This document shows, in pieces, positions 26,515 through 35,437 of a DNA stretch of 64,000 nt (positions are counted from its first letter, which is position 1; every line of letters begins with the position of its first letter). The DNA comes from CAWFYI01 sp963820105 (GTDB lineage Bacteria > Patescibacteriota > Saccharimonadia > Saccharimonadales > UBA4665): NCBI GenBank assembly GCA_963820105.1, contig CAWFYI010000001.1:558001-622000 (forward strand), read 5' to 3'. Position numbers and translations under genes: made by a program. The notes beneath the pieces were generated by a model. It was given only the letters and a program-made list of their open reading frames with translations, was not told the origin of the DNA and made no database searches.

Positions 26515-26600
26515 TGGTGGGCGAGGAGGGAATCGAACCCTCAATCCTGAAGGGAACACGATTTTGAGTCGTGCGCGTATACCAGTTCCGCCACTCGCCC
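26515..26600 (-). tRNA. tRNA-Leu (CAA)
   Basis: On the minus strand GGGCGAG pairs with CTCGCCC, with an A discriminator and encoded CCA at 26517-26515. The anticodon loop ACTCAAAAT gives CAA, and a long variable arm is present. It borders the AT-rich island and the 171-bp tandem units. Confidence 0.95.
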
Positions 26601-26694
26601 ATGGAGCTGCCCCCGCAAAGCATTAGCCGCATATGCTGCAAGGGGTAATTGTACTATACTTGGGAGTGCAGGGCTAGAAAGCCCATGTTTGGTT

Positions 26695-28008
26695 ATGGCT
26701 ACGAATACATTTGATCCGCACGGAGACGACGATCTTGCGCCGCAGGAAACCGGTTCGGCGAGTACTGACGCCGGCCTTGCGTCTAATTTGATACGCGAGA
26801 AACTGAATCAGATTTACGCGGAGGAGCCCGACGCTACGCACGAGCTGACCGAAGCCGCCGCCAAAAAATCTGGCCAGAGCAAACACCAGAAGTTCATGTA
26901 TGAGCTGGGGAATTCCGGCAAGGACCTGGCCGCCATACAGACCGAATGGCATAAATATTATGAAAGCTTGCCGGACGAAGAAAAGCACGCCGTCTGGCAT
27001 GAATTCTACGCCAGTCAGAGCACCCTGACCAGACATGCAGCGGATCCTAAGCAAGGCGCCGGACAGGTTGCGGTCAAACACAAGGGACGGAGCACGCGGG
27101 GACAGGCAGCGGCACGGGTCGGCCCAGCCGGAATCACCGGTCCGCGTAGCGCGAAGGACATACAGAAAACCATCCGCGAGACAGTGCGCGGAAACGGCAG
27201 ATTGGAGCCCAGGCACAATCTGCAGTCGCTGCTTTTCGGCTTGGGGCTGGGCCTTATAGTGGTAATCATATTCCTGTTCGGTTTCTTTAACGAAGTCGTC
27301 ATCGCCCCCTTCATACAACCTAGCCGCGCTACGGCCGCGACTCCTATCATAGTCAGCAGCGACAGCATAGCGCCGACCAGCAAACCCGAGGTCATAATCC
27401 CCAAGATCAACGTGGAGATACCGGCTGATTACTCGCAGATCTCGACTAGCGAGAGCGCCATTGAAAACGCTTTACAGGGCGGAGTAGTACATTACCCAAC
27501 GACGGCACTGCCGGGGCAGAAGGGCAACGCCGCTTTCTTCGGACACAGCAGTAACAACATATTCAACAAAGGCAAATATAAGTTCGCCTTTGTGCTGCTT
27601 CATACCCTGCAACCAGGCGACACGTTCTATCTGACTTATCAAGGCAAGGTTTACGTTTATAAGGTCATCACCCGCAAAATCGTCAATCCCAATAACGTAG
27701 GCGTGCTGGGGCCGGTGCCGGGGCAGACCGCCACCGCCACCCTGATAACGTGCGATCCGCCCGGTACCAGTCTGCACAGACTGATAGTCATTGGGCAGCA
27801 GGTCAGTCCCGATCCGGCAGGCAACGCCCAGGCTGCGACTAGCCAGGAAACGGCCGCGACTCCCGATCCTACCCAGCTGCCGGGCAACGGTCCGACGCTA
27901 TGGGGACGCTTCATAGGAACGACGGCTGGAAAGGTCATATTGGGCGCCGGTCTACTGGGCGGCGGCCTATTGGTAATCCGCCGGCTCAACAAATGGATCA
28001 TAGGCTGA
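26695..28008 (+). CDS. Sortase-family transpeptidase with two membrane anchors
   Basis: A 437-residue protein. About 180 residues of charged, disordered cytoplasmic region precede a membrane helix (LGLGLIVVIIFLFGFF). The sortase barrel follows, with the catalytic His in AFFGHSS, Cys in TLITCDPPG and Arg in SLHRLIVIG. A second helix near the C-terminus (VILGAGLLGGGLLVI) precedes RRLNKW. Sortases link surface proteins to the wall. TATACT at 26655-26660 gives a leader of about 28 nt. ATG 26695 (MATNTFD) is chosen over TTG 26689. Confidence 0.87.
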   Translation: MATNTFDPHGDDDLAPQETGSASTDAGLASNLIREKLNQIYAEEPDATHELTEAAAKKSGQSKHQKFMYELGNSGKDLAAIQTEWHKYYESLPDEEKHAVWHEFYASQSTLTRHAADPKQGAGQVAVKHKGRSTRGQAAARVGPAGITGPRSAKDIQKTIRETVRGNGRLEPRHNLQSLLFGLGLGLIVVIIFLFGFFNEVVIAPFIQPSRATAATPIIVSSDSIAPTSKPEVIIPKINVEIPADYSQISTSESAIENALQGGVVHYPTTALPGQKGNAAFFGHSSNNIFNKGKYKFAFVLLHTLQPGDTFYLTYQGKVYVYKVITRKIVNPNNVGVLGPVPGQTATATLITCDPPGTSLHRLIVIGQQVSPDPAGNAQAATSQETAATPDPTQLPGNGPTLWGRFIGTTAGKVILGAGLLGGGLLVIRRLNKWIIG

Positions 28009-28029
28009 CGGACGCCGGCGCGTGAAGAT

Positions 28030-29511
28030 TTACTGATCTGTGGGCGACAACAGAGATGTCTTGTCCATGTCAAGCTGGCCTGGGGCCGAGTTAGGCGTCA
28101 GGACGTATACGAATTTGAAGTCAGGGGTAAACGCCGGCTCATAATGGCTGTCCGCGGATATCAGTATCTGGCGGTTGGCATTATCGTAATCGAAGATCAC
28201 TGCCTTGCCGCCGCTCACGTAGGTCAGACGATCACCATCCATCCAGCCGGCATGCGGTTGCGGCGGATCAAGCGGATACGGAGAAGAGTAGTGGTACACT
28301 TCTTTGTTCTCTATATCGTATACCCCGAATTCAGTCGAATGCTCCGCGACGATAAACTGCGCGTTGTCGGAGAAACTAAGATAATCCGGGTCCGTGACAT
28401 GCAATACCTGCGCAGGTGCCGGCGAGCGTCCTTTGTAGGCGTTGAGCTGCGCCACGGGATCCCTGTAAATATAGACCTTGTTCTCGCTGCTGGCGCTGGC
28501 AGCCACATACAGCTTGCCGCTGTATTCCGTAAGATTGAGCAGATAATTACTCCCTGCGGGGAAGCTGCGGATCACATAGTTCTTGCTGCCGGTGCCCAGC
28601 TTCAGTAGCACCTTGCCGGCAGGAGCGCCGTTATCCGTCACATACAGCATGGTATCGTTCCCGTAAGACTTATACGCCAGCACATGGTCAAGGTAGGGCT
28701 CGGCGGCGGCATCTTTCAGCGACATCTTCTGTAGCTTGGCGCCCGCCGTATCGTATAGATAATATTGATCGTATTTCTTGTCGTTCAGCGTAAGTTTCGC
28801 CGGAGCGGCCGGCAAGGCCTTGTTCAGATTGACCGACTTGGCAGGATCGGCCCTGTCCACCAGTACGAACTCCGTCTTGCCGTCATAAGTATGCTGCAGC
28901 AGGACGTGCCGGTTATCATCAGCCCACTCCACCAGCTGCCACCCGCCATCCGCTTTGACAGCTTTGGCCGGCAAACCGGCCGGGAGCGACAGGGCCGTCG
29001 CAGCCTTGTCAGGATTCTTCAGATCGTAGACGTCGAAACCCAGAAGCGTGCTCGGCTGCTGCACGAGCAGCCAGCGATGATCGGAACTCTGCGTCACCAG
29101 GGCGGGAGCCGCAGCATAGGCCGCTACTTTCTTGGGCGAAAGCACCTTGGGAATCAGGAAGGGGTAATCGAAATGCGCCACACTGCCGCCGTCCAGAGGA
29201 ACGGTACGCCGCCAGTCACGATAGCCGTCGCGCTTGAGCGTCACGTTATAAATACCCGCGGGCAGGGAAAGGCGCGTGTTGGTCTTTACGGATTTGAGGG
29301 TGCCGTTTATGTAAATGTCAGCCGGATGCGGCTGGCTGGAGAAGAAGAACAGACCGTTCTGGATAACGGTGCCGTTTTTGCCCAGACCGAAGCCATAGGC
29401 CTGGTACAGCAATACCAGGGTGCCGATTACGATGGCTATGCCAATTAGTACGTAGCCGACAAACAGGAGGATCTTATGCCGGAACTGCTTCTTGGGATCA
29501 AGATAGTCCAT
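28030..29511 (-). CDS. PEGA-domain membrane protein with beta-propeller-like region
   Basis: A 493-residue protein with one N-terminal membrane helix (about 14-36), a PEGA-type domain at about 60-115 (ADIYINGTL...LPAGIYNVTLKRDGYRDW) and a long repetitive beta-rich part that looks like a propeller (repeated strands such as HRWLLVQQP, NRHVLLQHT, NAQFIVAEHS). Probably exposed on the cell surface. PEGA domains are typical of envelope proteins; the role is unknown. It ends 21 nt from the convergent sortase gene. Confidence 0.78.
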   Translation of the reverse strand: MDYLDPKKQFRHKILLFVGYVLIGIAIVIGTLVLLYQAYGFGLGKNGTVIQNGLFFFSSQPHPADIYINGTLKSVKTNTRLSLPAGIYNVTLKRDGYRDWRRTVPLDGGSVAHFDYPFLIPKVLSPKKVAAYAAAPALVTQSSDHRWLLVQQPSTLLGFDVYDLKNPDKAATALSLPAGLPAKAVKADGGWQLVEWADDNRHVLLQHTYDGKTEFVLVDRADPAKSVNLNKALPAAPAKLTLNDKKYDQYYLYDTAGAKLQKMSLKDAAAEPYLDHVLAYKSYGNDTMLYVTDNGAPAGKVLLKLGTGSKNYVIRSFPAGSNYLLNLTEYSGKLYVAASASSENKVYIYRDPVAQLNAYKGRSPAPAQVLHVTDPDYLSFSDNAQFIVAEHSTEFGVYDIENKEVYHYSSPYPLDPPQPHAGWMDGDRLTYVSGGKAVIFDYDNANRQILISADSHYEPAFTPDFKFVYVLTPNSAPGQLDMDKTSLLSPTDQ

Positions 29512-29637
29512 AGCGCTACTTACCGGTGGCTTGCTTTGATTTTAGGGTCATTAGTATTAACAGTATGAATCGACTTGCCTTGAATCACAAGAGGGTTTAA
29601 GATGTAATTACAGTTTCCTTTCAAACTAAAAGCCAAA

Positions 29638-30298
29638 ATGAAAAAAACCAGCAACATAGTCATAAACGGCCGCCGCTATGACGCGCGTACGGGCGAGCCT
29701 ATGCCCCACGCGTCTCGCGCCGGAGCGCCGGGCGCGACGGACCGGCATCAATCCGCTGCCCACAAGCAGACCGGCCATTCTGTGCCGGAGTACAAGCCTG
29801 CCGTCACCCGGTAAGGCCGGCGGATACAGGCCGACCAGGCACATCGCGCCGCACAAGCCTGAGCCTGCGCACACCCTGATGCGAAAAGCCGTCAAACGCC
29901 CGCCGGCCAGCGTGAAACGGCGCATCAAGGTCCAAGGGCGCCTGGAGCTTGAGGGCGGATACGAGCGCAGCAAGATCATCACGCATCGCCCGGTCAGAAC
30001 GTCGCACCCCCATCCGCAGCACAGCCGGCGCCATACCGTCAAAGGCGGCCAGGGCGGAATCATCAGCCACTTTTCGCCCCATCTGTTCACTGCGATCGAT
30101 TTTGTGGCCGCAGAACCTCCGGCTCAGAACAACAAGCCGCCCGTTGCCGCTACGGCAGCCGTGCGGCCGAAGCCGCCGACTACCGATGAAATCCTGGAAT
30201 ATGCAGCCTTGCACGCCAACGTCCCCCATACCGAACACCACGCGCGCAAACGCCGCCACAAAATTCTCAGACGGCACGCGCACGCGCCCGCGCATTGA
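29638..30298 (+). pseudogene. Basic unknown protein, needs one +1 frameshift
   Basis: The start at ATG 29638 reads MKKTSNIVINGRRYDARTG, then stops at 29812. Without the stop, a +1 shift before it (CGG (T) AAG, 29808-29815) continues into KAGGYRPTRHI...PAHTLMRKAVKRPPASVKRR and on to 30298, giving about 219 residues. The NIVINGRRYDA opening and the TLMRKAVKRP segment look like parts of one conserved Lys/Arg/His/Pro-rich protein. I do not know its function; the composition suggests nucleic-acid binding. Confidence 0.55.
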
Positions 30299-30363
30299 CC
30301 AAAACGTACACCCCGGCAAGCCATGATTCACCTCGGCCCGCTTTTCTCCTATAATATAAGTTG

Positions 30364-31803
30364 ATGAAACCAGTCCGCACCCGCTTCGCGCCCAGCCCCA
30401 CGGGCTTCCTGCACGTCGGCGGATTGAGAACGGCTCTGTTCAAATACCTTTTCGCCAGAAAGAATAAAGGTGTGTTCATTGTACGCATCGATGACACCGA
30501 CCGCGAAAGATACGTAGAAGGCGCATACGACCATATATTGGAAAGCCTGCGCTGGCTTGGTTTAGAGTGGGACGAAGGGCCGGAAACTGACGCGCAATTC
30601 GGTCCTTACAGGCAGTCCGAAAGGCTGCATATATATAAAGAATACGCTGACAAGCTCCAGGAAGCCGGCTCATTGTATCCTTGCTGGTGCAGTGCAGAGC
30701 GGTTGGCCAAACTCCGTGGGCAGGCCCAAAAAGAAAAACGGGCTTTCAAATATGACCGTTATTGCCTGAAGCATCCCGGCGACCCCGCCAAGCCCCACGT
30801 ATTACGTTTCCTCATACCCGGCACGCCGAAGACCGTGTCTTGGGTGGATGCGGTTCGCGGTAAAGTCGAGGTCAGAACTGAAGATCTTGATGATTTCGTG
30901 GCCATCAAATCGGACGGTTGGCCGACATACCATTTTTCCAGCATCGTCGATGACGAAACCATGCATATAACGCATGTCATCAGGGGCGACGAATGGGTCG
31001 CCAGTACGCCCAAGCATCTATTGGTTTACCGCGCGTTCGGTTGGACGGCGCCGGTATATGCTCACGTTCCGACCATATTAGGTCCTGACGGCAAGCACAA
31101 GCTTAGCAAGCGCGACAACGCGAAGTCGGCCATAGATTACAGAGAACTGGGCTATTTGCCCGAGGTGCTTATAAACTATCTGGCCAGCCTGGGCTTTAAC
31201 GATGGCACCACCAAAGAAATCTACACGCGCGACGAGCTGGTCAAGGTGTTCTCTCTGGATAGGATATCTAAAAGTGCAGCCGTGTTCGACGAACGGCGGC
31301 TGCTTTGGATGAACGGTTATTGGATCCGCGAAAAATTGACGTTGGGTGATTTGTACAAGCGCTCCAAAGACTTCTGGCCTATCACGGCTAACGCCTACGA
31401 TGAAACATATAAAAAGCAGGTACTCGGCATTGTGCGTGAACGGCTTAAATATCTGGCTGAACTCCCAGAGTTGACCGATTTTTTCTTTGAAGATCTGCCG
31501 GTCAACCCGGAACTCATCTCCGGGCACAAACAGCTCAAGAAGCTTTCCTCCAAAGAATTGAAAGATATGCTGCAACAGGCAAAAGGCGCACTGAAGGAAA
31601 GCGACTTCAGCGCCGCAGACCTGACCAAACGTCTAAACGATCTGTTGGAAAGTACCGGGCAGAAACCCGCGGTACTCTTCAGCCTGATTCGCATCGCCAC
31701 GACCCAGGCGCCCGCCAGCCCCGGCCTGGCCGACACGCTGGCCATACTCGGCAAGGAGCGCAGCCTGGAACGCATCGACGGACAGATAGCCACCCTTGAC
31801 TAG
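30364..31803 (+). CDS. gltX: Glutamate-tRNA ligase
   Basis: GltX charges tRNA with glutamate. The 479 residues show the class I signature as PSPTGFLHVGG, the KLSKRDNAKS form of the KMSKS loop, a HVIRGDEWVASTPKH segment and the helical anticodon-binding C-terminus. Start ATG 30364 follows TATAAT at 30350-30355, which predicts a two-base leader; TTG 30361 would lie upstream of the transcript. The window also encodes a tRNA-Glu at 37.8 kb. Confidence 0.95.
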   Translation: MKPVRTRFAPSPTGFLHVGGLRTALFKYLFARKNKGVFIVRIDDTDRERYVEGAYDHILESLRWLGLEWDEGPETDAQFGPYRQSERLHIYKEYADKLQEAGSLYPCWCSAERLAKLRGQAQKEKRAFKYDRYCLKHPGDPAKPHVLRFLIPGTPKTVSWVDAVRGKVEVRTEDLDDFVAIKSDGWPTYHFSSIVDDETMHITHVIRGDEWVASTPKHLLVYRAFGWTAPVYAHVPTILGPDGKHKLSKRDNAKSAIDYRELGYLPEVLINYLASLGFNDGTTKEIYTRDELVKVFSLDRISKSAAVFDERRLLWMNGYWIREKLTLGDLYKRSKDFWPITANAYDETYKKQVLGIVRERLKYLAELPELTDFFFEDLPVNPELISGHKQLKKLSSKELKDMLQQAKGALKESDFSAADLTKRLNDLLESTGQKPAVLFSLIRIATTQAPASPGLADTLAILGKERSLERIDGQIATLD

Positions 31804-31836
31804 ATTATTGCCATAAGCGTTGTTATAATACGCAAC

Positions 31837-33084
31837 ATGGATTCCGACACCGGGTCGGCCAATAATAAAACACCGGCCGAAGAAAACAAGCCAGAAGAAA
31901 CCGAGGCCTTCCGAACGCCGGAAGAGGTCGCGGCCAGCGATGAGCAAGCGCCCGGCGCCGATCATGCCGCCGATTCTGCTGATGACCCCATAAAGATAAA
32001 GCCCGCTATGCCCAAGAAATCAAGCTGGAAACAAAAGATGACACTGCATTGGCCTCCCGGCAAGAAGGAGTGGATTACTGCCGCGGTGGTAGTCCTGCTG
32101 CTGGCCGCCGGCCTAGGCGCCTACGCGCTGGTGCACAAGCCACCCAAACCGGCCACCATCAAGCCCATACCGAAAGTGACGCCGCAGACCAAGACCGTGC
32201 CGTCCACGCTGACGGGCCTGCCGGTGGATCCCAGCGTCAACCAACGAACCGTCACCGGCGTGATGATCGAGAACAGCATACCGGCGCGGCCCCAGGCAGG
32301 GCTCGGGCAGGCCGGGGTAGTCTTTGAAGCCATAGCCGAAGGCGGCATAACGCGCTTCCTGGCACTTTATCAGGATACGGCTCCTGCTAACGTAGGGCCA
32401 ATCCGCAGCGCCCGCCCTTATTATGAACAGTGGAATCTGGGCTTCGACGCCGGATACGCCCACGTCGGCGGCAGCCCGGAGGCCCTGGCAGACATCAAAG
32501 CCTGGCACGTGCGCGACCTGGACCAGTTCCATAACAGCGGCTCATACCACCGTATCAGCAGCAGGGCAGCGCCGCACAACGTATACACGTCCATTGCCGC
32601 CTTGAACCAGCTGGAAGTCAACAAAGGCTTCGTCACCAGCCACTTCACGGGATTCGCCCGGAAGAAGAAAGAGACGCCCAGCAAGCAGCCGACGGCCAGG
32701 AGCATCAAACTGGACCTGTCCGGACCGGCATACAACGTACATTACAATTATGACGCCCATAACAACCGTTATATACGCAACGAGGGCGGCTCCCCACACG
32801 TAGACGCCAATACCAAGGATCCGATCACGCCCAAGGTCGTGATCGCGCTCGTCATGCCATACCACCTTGAATCTGACGGCTACCACTCAAGCTATAGCAC
32901 CATAGGCGATGGGCCGGCATATGTCTTCCAGGACGGAACCGTGACCACCGGCCGGTGGTACAAGAGCAGCATGACCAGCCAATTCGTCTTCAAGGATGCT
33001 TCCGGCAAGCCCATAAAACTCAATCCCGGCCAGACGTGGCTGACAGCACTTTCCGGCACTAATCATGTCAGCTACACGCCTTAG
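31837..33084 (+). CDS. DUF3048 (YerB-like) membrane-anchored protein
   Basis: The 415-residue protein starts with about 70 charged residues, a membrane helix (about 71-90, ITAAVVVLLLAAGLGAYAL), then the two parts of DUF3048. Conserved segments include GVMIENSIPARPQAGL, GPIRSARPYY, HVGGSP and VMPYHLESDG. Function of the family is not established; it is common on the surface of Gram-positive-like cells. TATAAT at 31824-31829 gives a one-base leader. It ends 8 nt before the kinase gene. Confidence 0.85.
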   Translation: MDSDTGSANNKTPAEENKPEETEAFRTPEEVAASDEQAPGADHAADSADDPIKIKPAMPKKSSWKQKMTLHWPPGKKEWITAAVVVLLLAAGLGAYALVHKPPKPATIKPIPKVTPQTKTVPSTLTGLPVDPSVNQRTVTGVMIENSIPARPQAGLGQAGVVFEAIAEGGITRFLALYQDTAPANVGPIRSARPYYEQWNLGFDAGYAHVGGSPEALADIKAWHVRDLDQFHNSGSYHRISSRAAPHNVYTSIAALNQLEVNKGFVTSHFTGFARKKKETPSKQPTARSIKLDLSGPAYNVHYNYDAHNNRYIRNEGGSPHVDANTKDPITPKVVIALVMPYHLESDGYHSSYSTIGDGPAYVFQDGTVTTGRWYKSSMTSQFVFKDASGKPIKLNPGQTWLTALSGTNHVSYTP

Positions 33085-33092
33085 ACTAAGAC

Positions 33093-34634
33093 ATGGATAA
33101 CCTCGAGCAGCTCCGCAGCCGCAGCCGCCTGTATCTTTTCGGCGCGGTAGCCTTCGAGAACGTCGTGCTCATAGGCATAGGCCTGGGGCTGTATAAATAC
33201 GCGGGTATCGGCGTCATACCCAGCCTGGGCGCCGTCCTGGTCGTGGCCGCCGTGATGACTCTGCTGCTGGCCCATCTGGCAACGGACTTCCTGACCCAGC
33301 CCGTCAAAGCTCTGTGGCAGGCCGTGCTTCACCTGAACCCCGGCGAACAAGGTGTGGCAGCGCCGAAAATCGATGACCTGCGCTTGGGGCGCGAGCTGGT
33401 CGCGAACCTGAACGCTCAGATATATCAGCTGACCAGCATAGCGAGCACCGCTGCGGATGAAGCCGCCAAGCAGGCCGGCGATCCGCATCATAATTTCATC
33501 GCCCAGAACCTGCCTTTGCCCCTGATATTGCTCGACGATTCCGAAACCATCAAGTTCGCCAACGAAGCCGCGGCGCAATACATAGGCCTTAAGTCAGATG
33601 GCATGATAGGCAAGAACGTGTACATGGTGCTGGATATGTCGTTCCCCAGCAAAGACACCTTCGACGCCTGGCTGAAGACGGTCAAGTCCAAAAGCGCCAC
33701 GGCCATCATGAGTTGGGAGCGGGTACGCTTGAACGTCCGCGACAATCATCCTACGCGGCTGTTCGACTTGGCCGCCTATTATAACCGCGGGAACCCGGAC
33801 GGCAACGCCAGCATGCTGGTGCTGTTCGATCATACCAAGGAATATTCGCAGGACGAGCAAGCCGTCAGCTTCATGGCGCTCAGCGTGCATGAGCTGCGTA
33901 CGCCATTGACTCTGCTACGCGGCTACATCGAAGTATTCGAAGAGGAGCTCGGCAAGACCGTGGCCGATCCCGAACTCCAGAGCTTCATGCTAAGGATGCG
34001 CTCGCAGGCCGAACAGCTGACGGACTTCGTCAACAATATACTCAACGTCGCGCGCGTGGATGACGACCAGCTGGAACTGCACTTGCAATCCGAAGACTGG
34101 GCCAACGTGCTTAAGGAATCCGTCAGCATGATGGGTCTGCGCGCCAAAGTGCGCCAGATAACCTTGCAGTGCCGCATAGCCAAGGACCTGCCGCCCGTAG
34201 GCGTCGACCGGATCAGCATACGCGAAGTTATCAGCAACCTAATCGATAACGCCATCAAGTACAGCGGCGAAAGCAAGGTCATCAACATAGACACTCATCT
34301 GAACAAGGACGGCATGGTAGAGACCACTGTCCAGGACTTCGGGCTCGGCATCTCCGGCAGCATCATGCCCAACCTATTCACCAAGTTCTACCGCGATCAC
34401 CGTAACCGCGCGCAAATCGGCGGCACGGGCCTGGGGCTGTACCTGTCCAAAGCCATCGTCGACGCCCACGGCGGCAACATCTGGGTCCGCAGCAAAGAAG
34501 GCCAGGGCAGTACGTTCGGCTTCACGCTGGTCCCCTACGATAAACTGGCCGAGGCCAAGAAACAGGGCGCGAACCAGGAAATCACCCGAAGCGCCCACGG
34601 CTGGATCAAGAACCATTCATTATATAGAAGGTAA
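33093..34634 (+). CDS. Membrane histidine kinase with PAS domain
   Basis: A 513-residue sensor kinase. Two membrane helices (about 14-33 and 37-60) are followed by a PAS-like domain (LPLILLDDSETIKFANEAA), a HisKA segment with the phosphorylated His in SVHELRTPLTLLRG, and the HATPase boxes NLIDNAIKYSG, DFGLGISG and GGTGLGLYLSK. It probably passes phosphate to the receiver protein encoded 20 nt downstream. The signal sensed is unknown. Confidence 0.9.
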   Translation: MDNLEQLRSRSRLYLFGAVAFENVVLIGIGLGLYKYAGIGVIPSLGAVLVVAAVMTLLLAHLATDFLTQPVKALWQAVLHLNPGEQGVAAPKIDDLRLGRELVANLNAQIYQLTSIASTAADEAAKQAGDPHHNFIAQNLPLPLILLDDSETIKFANEAAAQYIGLKSDGMIGKNVYMVLDMSFPSKDTFDAWLKTVKSKSATAIMSWERVRLNVRDNHPTRLFDLAAYYNRGNPDGNASMLVLFDHTKEYSQDEQAVSFMALSVHELRTPLTLLRGYIEVFEEELGKTVADPELQSFMLRMRSQAEQLTDFVNNILNVARVDDDQLELHLQSEDWANVLKESVSMMGLRAKVRQITLQCRIAKDLPPVGVDRISIREVISNLIDNAIKYSGESKVINIDTHLNKDGMVETTVQDFGLGISGSIMPNLFTKFYRDHRNRAQIGGTGLGLYLSKAIVDAHGGNIWVRSKEGQGSTFGFTLVPYDKLAEAKKQGANQEITRSAHGWIKNHSLYRR

Positions 34635-34654
34635 AGCTTGCTATAATTAACGAC

Positions 34655-35068
34655 ATGCCCGACCAACCCGCAACTGACTCCCAGGCAAAACCATCCGCAA
34701 ACCGCAAGGTCCTCTGCATAGAGGATGAACGATTCATCAGCGAGCTCTACACGCGGGTCCTCACCAAAGCCGGCTACCAGGTGGACACCATCGCCGACGG
34801 CAAGGAAGCCCTCGAGGCCGCCCAGAAGAACGAGTACGACATCATCCTGCTGGATCTGATGCTGCCTACCTTATCGGGCATCGATATCCTGCGCACGCTC
34901 AAGGACCCGGCACGCCAGCCGCCGCTAAAGGCCAAGATCATCGTCACCACCAACCTGGAGCAGCGCGAAGACGTACGGGCCGACATCGAAAAGCAAGCCG
35001 ACGGTTACGTGGTCAAGGCCGAACTTACTCCGCACGAACTGGCCGACCTGCTCGACAGCATCCGCTAG
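34655..35068 (+). CDS. Receiver-only response regulator
   Basis: A 137-residue CheY-like receiver: acidic pair in CIEDE, phosphoacceptor Asp in IILLDLMLP, Thr in IIVTTNL and the switch Lys in VVKAEL. There is no output domain, so it must act on a partner or in a phosphorelay. It follows the kinase gene but has its own TATAAT (34642-34647) with the predicted start one base before the ATG. Confidence 0.88.
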   Translation: MPDQPATDSQAKPSANRKVLCIEDERFISELYTRVLTKAGYQVDTIADGKEALEAAQKNEYDIILLDLMLPTLSGIDILRTLKDPARQPPLKAKIIVTTNLEQREDVRADIEKQADGYVVKAELTPHELADLLDSIR

Positions 35069-35101
35069 CATAAGCGCTTGACGGCAGTGTATAATGAAAT
35101 C

Positions 35102-35271
35102 AGGAAGGCACACTACGGTCCCTGCTTTACCTCTTAGTCCAAGCAATCAGTCTCCAGGCCTGGCAACGCCCTGAACGGTAGCAACGCCTTAAACCAGGAA
35201 GCTTCAATCTAAAACCCGTTTACTGGCCTCTGTCAGTTAATTAATTATTACCTTATTTGGGAGATTGGGCT
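35102..35271 (+). ncRNA. Possible structured 5' leader of the UmuD/UmuC cassette
   Basis: TATAAT at 35090-35095 predicts transcription from about 35102, leaving a 170-nt leader before ATG 35272, which has a TTGGGAG ribosome site. The leader holds a CCAGGCCTGG palindrome, two GCAACGCC copies and an AAGGC/GCCTT pair. No coding frame is seen and I do not recognise a riboswitch class. No LexA-type box stands out. Confidence 0.35.
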
Positions 35272-35418
35272 ATGAAGACCTCTATATTTAACGAAAACGA
35301 AATACAAATCAGCTCGGTAAAATTCTGCCACGACGGCAACGAACTGCGCTTTGAAAGTTATCCGCGGCGCATAGTCTACCGTGGCCGCGAATACGTACTA
35401 GCGCCGGTAAACGCATGA
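35272..35418 (+). CDS. 48-residue protein upstream of the UmuD-like gene
   Basis: A small protein, MKTSIFNENEIQIS..., ending in FESYPRRIVYRGREYVLAP. It is basic, probably all-beta, and not recognised. It follows a TTGGGAG ribosome site and lies 19 nt before the UmuD-like gene, so it is likely part of the same translesion/SOS-type transcript. Confidence 0.6.
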   Translation: MKTSIFNENEIQISSVKFCHDGNELRFESYPRRIVYRGREYVLAPVNA

Positions 35419-35437
35419 AAGGCAGGGAAATCGAACT

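Larger units (their letters stand above)
26173..26533. repeat. Two tandem 171-bp units plus a tRNA-Leu 3' end
   Basis: Units at 26173-26343 and 26344-26514 are nearly identical. Each begins with a 19-bp segment, TGGTGGGCGAGGAGGGAAT (one mismatch in the second unit), that occurs a third time at 26515-26533 as the 3' end of tRNA-Leu (minus strand, CCA included). Each unit ends with a CCGGCC/GGCCGG hairpin. The layout resembles repeated integration or duplication at a tRNA attachment site. Confidence 0.85.

Noticed and set aside
26207..26626. Plus-strand frame coding a 57-residue tandem duplication
   Set aside because: It follows the 171-bp DNA repeat and runs antisense through tRNA-Leu, so the protein repeat is a by-product.
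35150..35200. Possible SRP RNA: CCAGGCC and AGCAACG blocks
   Set aside because: The GGAA/GNRA tetraloop and the closing arrangement of the SRP domain are missing.
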